Assembly: GCA_000333855.2 (NCBI GenBank)
Contig: CM007340.1
Location: forward strand, 311,527 to 375,526
From: Endotrypanum monterogeii
Taxonomy: Eukaryota > Euglenozoa > Kinetoplastea > Trypanosomatida > Trypanosomatidae
DNA length: 64,000 nucleotides
Direction: 5' to 3'
The translations under genes were made by a program, and so were the position numbers. Below are positions 1-8,359 of this stretch, in pieces. Positions within the stretch are counted from its first letter, which is position 1; every line of letters begins with the position of its first letter. A model generated the notes under the pieces. The model saw only the letters and a list, made by a program, of their open reading frames with translations. It was not told the DNA's origin and searched no databases.

Positions 1-577
1 AAGAGGATCGTCTCTATTTAGCTTGTAGGTAGCAGATTTGCAGCTGCTTGCATCACATGAAAACCTAATGAAACTGTGGGAAAAAAATGAAAGGATCACA
101 CGGAGCATATCCTACCTTGCCAGAAAAAAAAGACTTGCAGTGTGCCAATACTATCTGCTAATGGTCTTTATGACTGGACCGAGCACAGGTGATAGGACGT
201 CGAAAACGTTCTTTTCCCCCCTCGACATTAACTTCATGCTCCTCTCGACTGCACTGTTTTCTCAATGTAGTACTTTTTTTTTCTTTGCTTCATTAACAGA
301 AGAAGAGAGGTGGTCGGCGTACGACTTTCGCCGAGCTTACCTGGTATCTCCACTTTCTATAGGTAAATAAATACTCATCTATGTATTCACTTACATAAAA
401 AACACCAGCAAAAAAAAAAAGCAAAGAAACGATTTCCCGTCCGAGTTGTATCGGGAGCCAGGCGCCACGACTCTGGCCTATTGAGGCAAATCACTGCGTG
501 GGCAGTATAGAACTGTAATACAAGTAGTGAGGTTTCCGACTGTTCTCCACCACGTACATAGAAGGAGCCCATAGAAC
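1..577 (+). other. Spacer and 5' UTR upstream of the Pus7-like gene
   Basis: No convincing gene is seen here. The stretch holds T-rich runs and a strong polypyrimidine tract at about 273-290. An open frame of 110 codons at 38-370 runs through this tract, and its predicted product has no recognisable domain. The part after about 300 is probably the 5' UTR of the gene starting at 578. Confidence 0.6.
273..299 (+). promoter_or_regulatory. Candidate SL trans-splice acceptor for the Pus7-like gene
   Basis: A T/C-rich tract (about 273-290) is followed by the first AG at 298-299. This is the usual trypanosomatid acceptor layout. It would give a 5' UTR of about 278 nt before the ATG at 578. Inferred from pattern only. 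Confidence 0.5.
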
Positions 578-3500
578 ATGAATAGGTCGAGATGTTCATT
601 GCGGCGTCTAATTCTGGGTCTCAGTCTCGAGGATGCACAAAGCAAATTCGATACGCCAGAGTCCCGTAGTATTCTTCGCGTGGCACATGAGCGATATAAT
701 CAAGGTATCTACCACGAGTTGCAAGTTGCACAGCGACAGCGCAACGGGCTCGCCCCGGAGCGCAAGTGCCACATCAGCCGCTTTACGAAACCAAGTGTAC
801 CAGGCTTTCAAGCGTATGTCAAGGGCTCCCCCGACGACTATGTAATAAGAGAAATATGGGACGACGATGACTCTATCGTTCAGAAAAGTGCTGCGGCGAG
901 TACAAAAGAGAAAGGGTTCCTTAGTCACAGCAGATCAATGTCCACTGTAGCAAGTATGTCACCAAAAATAAAGCGAGAACAAGACGCCTTTCGGTCGTCA
1001 AAGACACTCATTCTGAAAACGCTGACCTCGGCTCTCCAACTCATAATGGAAAACGTCCTCTTGGAGTTTCAGGGCCGGCGACAAAGTGGAGCTCTCTTGT
1101 CAAAGGAACATCAAACATCTGTTGTGAACAGGCTGATCGGTGAAGTTGCAGAATCCAGTGCAAAAAGTTACAAAAGCCTCTCTTCTTCTTCACATTTGCT
1201 TGAGCCAGTAGAAATGGCGGTGACTCTTTTCGGTCGCAAAGACACAGCTGAGATGCAGGCCTTCAAAAGCGGCACTTTTACTGTTCCAGCTCCTGAAGGA
1301 GACATCTCTTATTCCTTATGGGTTGCCGGTGGGCTTGTTGCCAGTGAAGAGCTGATGGAGGATTTTCCGTTTCACATCGCCAAGTTTGTCCCCGCTAACA
1401 GGGCGCCGTCTCCCTCTCTATCCTCAAATCGACTGCCACAGGTGGAGGTAAAAATCTACTTTTCCTCCGAGCTACTTCAGCTGGAAAAAACAATCGGTCG
1501 AAACGGCATTCGCTCGCTACGTTCTTTTATCGGTAGGACCATGATGAAGCAACACGAACCAAGACCATCCTCCACCACACTGCTTTTGGCTGCGTCAGGA
1601 GAAGAGGAACGGAAACTCTACAACATTTACGAGTCGCTAGGGGATAATGGTGAAGTGCGCATCCCTTGGATTCGCAGAATAATGACCAAGGTGTCCACAG
1701 TTACTGGAGTGGTGTTTAGTGCGGAGGATTCAAACGAGAATCCCTCTGTTGATCATATGCGTGCCTCTGTTAGCTCTGTTTGGCGAGCGTGGGGTCACCT
1801 AGTCAAAGATCTCCACGTCCATGGCGACCTTGACTACCTCTATGTTTCCATCAGTCGTCAACAGGAGTGGGAAGGTAACGAGGCGTACATTTCCGAGCTG
1901 AAAAAGCTGGAGGCCGCTAGGAACGCCGAGGCCTCTGCCGGGCCCCTCGTAGCGACCGCAAGCATAGCCCGTACTTTGAATCTCACGAGTACTGCGGTCT
2001 TTACACCAGCCGGTGTTGTGGGCAAAGCGCGCAGACAGTACTGGCCTATCCCAGCGGATTTTGTGGTTGTTGAGTGCACACTGGAGCGAAAGGGACTGCC
2101 ACACAACATGGTCGTCGAGGACATTGTGTCCACGCTGACGGATATGCAACAAGAGCAGATTGAGATGCAGCGACTTGGTGTCCTCGACGCCTTGGCAACT
2201 CAAATGGAGGAGAATGAGGCCAAGTCGGGTACTAGCAGCATAGAGGCACCAGCCTCAGACAAAATAATCCCCCTTTTGTACGAGCCCAAAGTCGTCGTCT
2301 CCCATGCGGGGACCCTAGAAAATGGTACGCACTCGTTTCAGCGAATTCGTATTCGCGGAAGCTGTCGCGCCCACGTCGAGGCACTGGCAGCTGCGCTCGG
2401 CGATGAGGCTGGCGGTTACTTCACTGACAGGACCCTGCCCTCCTCCGGGACCTCTTCGACTCCGGGAGCAGCCGGTAGCCGCGGCGACCACAGTAGCCAG
2501 GCAATGATGTGGTCACTTCCAGAAAACCTTTCTTTCCGAGCCGTGCGTGCGCCTACCAGTCAACAACGCCTTATTGGCCATAACGCACCGTCTGCCTCTG
2601 CTGCTGGAGACAAGGTCAACGAAACTACATTCTGCGGTCGGCATTCACGTCTGCAGACGCTGACGCTTTCGGCCGATAGTTTCGCTATTATCACCGATGA
2701 CGAGTGCCAGTTCTGGAAAGAGAATTACTATCGACTATCCGATATCAAGATCATCTTTCACGATCGCATCGATGCGACAGACACTCTCGGTCAATCATCG
2801 AAGTCTCTGCCACCTCGTGTCCATAAACACCTCGCCTTGCTGAACCGCCGACTTGCCCCAGGGGATGGCGAGGCTGGTAGCGAAGCCGCCGCGGTAAGCC
2901 GCAATCACGATGGGGAGGAAGACTTCACTGCGCTGACTAAGCGCAAGCGCAAAAAGAATGGCAAAAAAAAGGTGAAAAAAGCGGCGAGCGTGAAAGTGGA
3001 AACGGTGGTCACCGGAACTCCTGGACTGGCGCCAGAGAAACTTTTTGAGTACCTGTGCACCGACATGGAGGCAGAGAGCGCGCGATACGACCTGCGTGCC
3101 GGCGACTGTATGGGATACGAATACCTTCTCAACCTGCGGCGTATTCCAGACAAGCACCTTAACCTGGTAGCCCCTGCTGTAACGTCCTTAGTCTCCAAGG
3201 GCTTCATCAACTACTACGGGCCGCAGCGCTTTGCCACCCACACTCGTATGAACATGCACCCTGGGCTGCACTTGCTGAAAGGCGAGTACAAGGCGGCAGC
3301 GCACGTTCTGGTGCAACAGTTCTACCTTGATGCCGCGCTGGAGGCAGAGCGGCGACGAACTGGGCAGGCGTTTCCCCGCATACAGGCTCTGCAAGGTTAC
3401 GGAGGGGCTCGCCTCCCTGATTTCTTGCGCTCGGGAACGCGCCGTTCCGTCAGTGAGCATGGAACGCCCATGCAAAGGGTTCTGTACAACGCACTGCAGG

Positions 3501-5338
3501 CGTCCGCCTTGCTTGAGGGTGATGATCACCTTGACAGTGGCCATAGCATGAACGCCCAGGACCTCGGCAACAAGGACCCTGGATGGGGTACACCAACTGC
3601 AGCCCCTGGACGAGGCTCTGGAAGGGGTCAGTCGCGCGTATCCGGTGGAGCGGTTAGTCTAGGCAAGGAGAGCGCGGCCGTCAGCTTGACACACCCTGGC
3701 CGCCTCGAGGATCCATGTGCCGAGGCGTTTTTACGTGTGATTGGACCGCGCGCGTGTGCGATGCTCATCCAAGAGTTTCTGAGCTTTGTCTGGAACGACA
3801 TTGTGAATCAGCGGCTCCAGCGCTATGGCACCTTCACTCTTCTTCCCGGCGACATCGTGAGGGCAGGCGGGGTCACAGCTGCCGTCTCACATGAAGGCCA
3901 CCAGGAGGATGAGACGAAGGACGCACCGTTTGTCTACGCCTCCCGTGGCGACATCGAGCGTGGCGTATATTCGGTGTGGGATCTGGCTCTGCCGCTGCCT
4001 GGCGCTGATATCCGCCTTCCGCAGAATCACACCGAGGACTTGTATGTGGTGACGTTGCAGCGATACGGACTGCCCTTTGACCCTGAGTCTCGACAATGGC
4101 GTTGCTTCAAACCCTCCCCGTTCACGCCTCATGGAGGGGAGCATGGAAAGGTGAAGCGCGCGGCGGATGACGAGTTCTCGAGCGGCGCACCTCTCTCTCC
4201 ATATTACAATCTCACGTCCACGTTTGCGATGATGGAGGAGGAACTGGGCTCTCGCACGTTGAGCACAGAGGCACTCCAGATGTGTGGTGAGCAACAAGGA
4301 GGCCTCTTTGGGGCCGGGAATGATTCTCTGGAAGCAGCGCATGGACTGAACGGGGTAGATATGAGGCCTGATTTGCGCGCCAGCAGCGGCAATCCACTCG
4401 GTCTCACTATATGTGCATCATACCGTCATGTGCTTGTGCGTCCGGACACTGACACGATGCAGTGGCGACTACTCAAGGGCGTTGTAGGTGATCCGTACCA
4501 GAGATGGGGCCAAACTGCCCAGGCGCAGGTTCGAGCATTCGATACGGCGCAGCCGGAGAAGACAAGTTTTGCTGCTGACAGACAGCCTGCGTGGATATCC
4601 CCGTCGTCGTCTGCTGCGGCTCCTTTGGTTGATAGACGAGCAACGCCGCTGCCCCTGAATGTGGAATCGGGAATGTCGGTTGATGATGAGGACGCGGTGG
4701 ACAGACCGAACGGAGGCAGGCTAGGGGGAGATAAATTACGCCCAGTAGCGAGCATGGGAGCCGAGGCCACACAGAAAAGCGACTTCAATAAAGGGGCAGA
4801 TGCACTAAAATCAGTGGCATCCAAGACGGCCGCTGCTTATCGTCACCAGCGGCGCTGGAGCGGCACCTCTAGGCTGCTTCTCGCCCCGTCATCAGTCGGT
4901 AGCTCTATGGCATCGGCATCAGAAACCAAGCAGCAGCCGTGGCGCCGCCGTCGAGCGCCACCGGCGCCGTCATGGCTACCTCGGCACCACGGTAGCGTGC
5001 TCCAGCTACGTCTGCGTCTACCGACTGGGGTGTACCCTGGGATGCTTGTGCGAGAGCTCCTCAAGATGGACGTGAACACACCTGATGTTGTTGACCTCGA
5101 CAAAGCCGCTTCGTCCTCCTCGCGCATCGACCGCCGTGCACATTCATGGCAAGATCTCACAGCAGACCAGAGGGCTACATATCAGAAGTGGATAGCAAAG
5201 CGTCGGCAGCAGCGACGGTTTTTACAGCAGCCACGTGCCATCAGCCTTGCCTTGTTGCACCAGCAGATCTTCCGAAGTAGTGGCATCCGGCAGAGCCTGC
5301 TTCCAACGTTGCGTAGCTACGATAGCGTATCGAAGTAG
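578..5338 (+). CDS. Divergent Pus7/TruD-family pseudouridine synthase, probably catalytically altered
   Basis: A protein of 1586 residues, more than twice the usual length of Pus7. TruD-type blocks appear in order: DYVIREI near residue 87 (family: DFxVxEI), an RNA-binding-like stretch near 510-530, AGTLENGT at 577-584, NYYGPQRF at 878-885 (family: NYFGxQRFG), a GDIV block, and a C-terminal block ending in YPGMLVREL. These match the catalytic-domain order of Pus7/TruD, which converts uridine to pseudouridine in tRNA and other RNAs. The family's catalytic motif is GTKD. Here the aligned residues are GTLE (G578-E581), so the catalytic Asp is Glu. The region between motifs holds long low-complexity insertions, including a Lys-rich tract near residues 788-805. 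The N-terminal 480 residues have no recognised domain apart from the first block. It may be a pseudoenzyme with an RNA-binding or assembly role. Family assignment is fairly sure; activity is doubtful. Confidence 0.75.
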   Translation: MNRSRCSLRRLILGLSLEDAQSKFDTPESRSILRVAHERYNQGIYHELQVAQRQRNGLAPERKCHISRFTKPSVPGFQAYVKGSPDDYVIREIWDDDDSIVQKSAAASTKEKGFLSHSRSMSTVASMSPKIKREQDAFRSSKTLILKTLTSALQLIMENVLLEFQGRRQSGALLSKEHQTSVVNRLIGEVAESSAKSYKSLSSSSHLLEPVEMAVTLFGRKDTAEMQAFKSGTFTVPAPEGDISYSLWVAGGLVASEELMEDFPFHIAKFVPANRAPSPSLSSNRLPQVEVKIYFSSELLQLEKTIGRNGIRSLRSFIGRTMMKQHEPRPSSTTLLLAASGEEERKLYNIYESLGDNGEVRIPWIRRIMTKVSTVTGVVFSAEDSNENPSVDHMRASVSSVWRAWGHLVKDLHVHGDLDYLYVSISRQQEWEGNEAYISELKKLEAARNAEASAGPLVATASIARTLNLTSTAVFTPAGVVGKARRQYWPIPADFVVVECTLERKGLPHNMVVEDIVSTLTDMQQEQIEMQRLGVLDALATQMEENEAKSGTSSIEAPASDKIIPLLYEPKVVVSHAGTLENGTHSFQRIRIRGSCRAHVEALAAALGDEAGGYFTDRTLPSSGTSSTPGAAGSRGDHSSQAMMWSLPENLSFRAVRAPTSQQRLIGHNAPSASAAGDKVNETTFCGRHSRLQTLTLSADSFAIITDDECQFWKENYYRLSDIKIIFHDRIDATDTLGQSSKSLPPRVHKHLALLNRRLAPGDGEAGSEAAAVSRNHDGEEDFTALTKRKRKKNGKKKVKKAASVKVETVVTGTPGLAPEKLFEYLCTDMEAESARYDLRAGDCMGYEYLLNLRRIPDKHLNLVAPAVTSLVSKGFINYYGPQRFATHTRMNMHPGLHLLKGEYKAAAHVLVQQFYLDAALEAERRRTGQAFPRIQALQGYGGARLPDFLRSGTRRSVSEHGTPMQRVLYNALQASALLEGDDHLDSGHSMNAQDLGNKDPGWGTPTAAPGRGSGRGQSRVSGGAVSLGKESAAVSLTHPGRLEDPCAEAFLRVIGPRACAMLIQEFLSFVWNDIVNQRLQRYGTFTLLPGDIVRAGGVTAAVSHEGHQEDETKDAPFVYASRGDIERGVYSVWDLALPLPGADIRLPQNHTEDLYVVTLQRYGLPFDPESRQWRCFKPSPFTPHGGEHGKVKRAADDEFSSGAPLSPYYNLTSTFAMMEEELGSRTLSTEALQMCGEQQGGLFGAGNDSLEAAHGLNGVDMRPDLRASSGNPLGLTICASYRHVLVRPDTDTMQWRLLKGVVGDPYQRWGQTAQAQVRAFDTAQPEKTSFAADRQPAWISPSSSAAAPLVDRRATPLPLNVESGMSVDDEDAVDRPNGGRLGGDKLRPVASMGAEATQKSDFNKGADALKSVASKTAAAYRHQRRWSGTSRLLLAPSSVGSSMASASETKQQPWRRRRAPPAPSWLPRHHGSVLQLRLRLPTGVYPGMLVRELLKMDVNTPDVVDLDKAASSSSRIDRRAHSWQDLTADQRATYQKWIAKRRQQRRFLQQPRAISLALLHQQIFRSSGIRQSLLPTLRSYDSVSK

Positions 5339-5833
5339 TGTGCACTGGTGTAGACACGGTTCTCTTCTCCCCCCTCTCTCTCTCTGTCCTTTTTTTTGTC
5401 TCGTTCTTGTGCTGCATTTCCCCGCTCCATCTGTACACATCTCACAATATCATTCCCCCCCCTACTCACATCCGCACAAACATAGATATGCACACGTGTC
5501 GGGCGACGGCACGGTCGTCTAAACGATTTTTCTATTCGTTTCACACCACCCCTCTTCTCAGACCCCTTCCCACCCTTCCATCGAATAAAGTTGTTGTCGA
5601 TTCTCGCATGCAGGTGCTTCTTTCCCCCAAACAGGGCTTTATGATTTTATTATATATATATATATATATATATATAATGTGTGTATATATATATAACAAA
5701 GCGAAGGTTTCGTTAAATAAAAAAATCGAAGACCTCAGCTCCGTCTCTCAACCTGCTATGCCCCATCGTTAGTGCACAGTGTATCTGTGTCAACGCATGC
5801 ATGAGAGGCGGGAGTGGGAGAATGGGTGTGTAA

Positions 5834-5879
<46 letters not shown>

Positions 5880-6213
5880 GCGCTGATGATAGGGGTTACG
5901 TCAAGGATTTTTTTGCTTTTTTTCATATTCACAGTTTCTTCTCTCTTTCCCTCTTTTTTTTTTCTTTGTGCTTCTGCTCAAATGTACTGTCGTGTGGAGT
6001 TTGTTTACTGGACCGTTACTGTCCCTTTCAGAACCCCAGCTGATGTGGCTCTCGACAGCTTACCTCCCCCTCGCCAGGAACATGCTGACAATGTGTGGGA
6101 TTGCACCGTTCTTTAGTATCGACTACCAATACCATCAATAGACACTCTTCCTCCCCCCCCTCCACACACACACACACACACACACAGAGACAGACAGACA
6201 CTCACGCACGGGT
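5339..6213 (+). other. Spacer with (TA)n and (AT)n(GT)n microsatellites
   Basis: No gene is seen. The stretch holds pyrimidine-rich DNA after the stop, a (TA)n run at about 5649-5676, an (AT)n run at 5837-5864 that passes directly into (GT)n to 5879, and T-rich tracts at 5910-5970. A CT-rich tract at about 6144-6163 followed by (CA)n to 6186 ends in AG at 6186-6187, a candidate SL acceptor 26 nt before the next ATG. Confidence 0.6.
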
Positions 6214-7234
6214 ATGCAGAGAGACGCCTATGCGACTATTGTCCGACACCGCAACCGGCGCAAGATTCCGGTCCGGGTGTTGCAGTTAAATGGCGCCGTC
6301 TTCCGTGAAAATTTGATTGAGGAGTTTTTTATTGGATACCGCAACCGCCGTTTGGCGCTCATGACACACACACCCGGTCAAGACCAGCGGCTTCCCCGAC
6401 TGCCGAAGGATATCATCGTTCCCGACTATAAAACCTTCCTTCAGATTCACCAGCCACACTTCATGTACAGACTCCTACCTCTCTTGAGTTCTGATGTGGA
6501 GGCATTCGCGGCGATGCAGGCAATATGTGCGAGTCCGGGATCCCCGTTTACGATCGAGGACCGCCACGAATCACAGCTGCTCAATTACCGCTTCTCCAAA
6601 TTATGCGCTGGTCGCGATAACATCTGTGAATTCCTGAAGGACTACACGACTCCCGAGGAGCTACGGATGCCCGCAGCGACCCGAAATCTACCAATTCAGG
6701 GAGTCTCCTTCCAGGGACTCCTGGTACACGAGGGGCGAGTCTCGATCAAGCAGAGCACAGTGGCTCCCACTTGGGCGACGGCATCCTCTCCGATACACCC
6801 CAGTGGCAACGCTGCGAAGCCGCCGGCAGCAGTCGTCCACGTCAGGGATGGCTCCCTCGTGCTGAAGAACGCCAGTGAAGCCGCTAACAGTGATAAAGGG
6901 ACCTCGACCTACAAGACGTATCTCCTCAATCGCAGCTCTCATCACTACTCATGACGCACTGAGCGAGTCTGCTATCATCCAACGGGCTCTCATGGCAAAA
7001 TTCTTCGACTCCGACTTGTACAATCAATTCGGCACCGGGACGGTGCTTTCCACGCAGGTGCGCTCCATGGATGAGCGAATACATTTCATGGCGGTGAAAC
7101 GTATTTGTATTGGGCGTAAGGGCACAGTAGAGAACATGCGAGGGCGTACACATCTCCTCCATCTCGCACAGAGGCACAACATTCACGTATACGAGAAGGT
7201 CAGCGAGGGCGAGTATGTCTACGCAGCGATGTGA
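6214..7234 (+). CDS. Unknown conserved-looking protein, split by an apparent +1 frameshift
   Basis: The first frame runs from ATG 6214 to a stop at 6954 (246 residues). A second frame, shifted by +1, is open from 6866 to a stop at 7234. Its 3' part encodes an ordered protein-like sequence rich in charged and aromatic residues, with no ATG of its own in a sensible place. The whole span is 1021 bases, one more than a multiple of three, so a single extra base (or two missing) between 6866 and 6954 would split one gene of about 340 codons. The N terminus is basic (many Arg), which could suit RNA binding or mitochondrial import. I do not recognise the family. The break could be an assembly error or a real pseudogene; nothing here decides. 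A candidate SL acceptor AG lies at 6186-6187. Confidence 0.6.
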
Positions 7235-8052
7235 CACGAAAAGCGTGGGGGGCGGGGAGAAGGGAAAAAAAAAATTGACGACGAGCTGTTCCGAGGCTCC
7301 TGGCGGATTGATCATCATTCCCGGGCCCTTGTCACTTCCCCATACACATACACCACCTGGTCATCATTCACAATTACGTATGAGGGGTCATGACTGATAT
7401 TCTCCCCTTGGAGAGCACTCCGCGCTTTCGAGTATGTGTCTGTGAAGGTATGCAAACCTGCGCTTTCTCTCTGTGTGACCTGTTTGTTTGTTATCGCTGC
7501 TGTCTTCTCCCTCCCTCCTCCTCCCCCCTCTTCTCCCTCCCTATACCTGATCTGTAGTGTCTGAATATTCCACATTCTTGGGTGTGGGTGCACACTTTCA
7601 CGTGACCTCTTGGCAGCGTCTTCTATGAAACGGGCGAAGAGAAGTCGGGGGAGGGGGAGACAACTGAGAAGTGTGTGTGTGGGGTGGGGGGGGGCAGAGA
7701 GTGGAGGGGAGAGTGTAAGCCAGCTAAATGAGAAGTTTCACAGACAACAACAACAAAAAACACACACGCACATACAGCAGCGGTGCAAAAAAAAAAAACA
7801 GCTGGTGGGTGCTACTCTTTCTTCAGGTGTCGTCGAGCGGGATACATGCACCTTGGCGTGGAGATGGAAGGTGGCAAAGCAACGCGAAAAGAGAAATATG
7901 TAGCGCCTCTTTTTTTTCTGTACGCGTGGCTTGAAGAGCCGGTTCTCGCTCTCCCTCGAGTGTGTGTGTGTGTGTGTATTTACGTTACGGTGTTGACAGC
8001 ATAGGAGTACGCATGAGGGATCGGTGTAACGCCCCCTTCCCTGATCACCTCT

Positions 8053-8088
<36 letters not shown>

Positions 8089-8359
8089 GCACCTTTACAC
8101 CACCACTCTCTTTCGCCCACACCCCTCACACATACACTGACTCCTTCTCTTCCTTTTTTTTTCTTTGAGTGTAGAAACGTGGTCCATTACAAGGCAAGCC
8201 CAAAATTCAGGGCGAGAGTAGAGACCCCGCTGTCAGTCATCAGCGGTGGTGGAGTGAAAAAAAAAAAAACGATAAAACAAGGCTTCACTGCAAGAAACAA
8301 CGAGGGTGAGGGCTGTTGCTGCATGGGAAAGAGGAGGAATCGTGAGTCTGACGACTGCC
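7235..8359 (+). other. Spacer with (GT)n and (CA)n tracts
   Basis: No gene is recognised. Contents include a CT-rich block at 7505-7545, G-rich DNA at 7640-7710, A-rich runs, (GT)n at 7961-7978 and (CA)n at 8052-8085. A tract of C/T at 8141-8166 is followed by AGs at 8168-8169 and 8173-8174, candidate acceptors for the helicase gene. Confidence 0.6.
8052..8085 (+). repeat. (CA)n microsatellite
   Basis: A nearly perfect run of about 17 CA units on the coding strand, in the spacer upstream of the helicase gene. Confidence 0.9.

Noticed and set aside
38..370. Open frame of 110 codons on the + strand
   Set aside because: It spans a polypyrimidine tract and a candidate SL acceptor, has no domain, and ends before the next gene; most likely spacer DNA.
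8306..8359. 18-codon extension of the helicase gene from GTG
   Set aside because: GTG is not a normal start in this kind of organism; the ATG at 8360 is in a better position.
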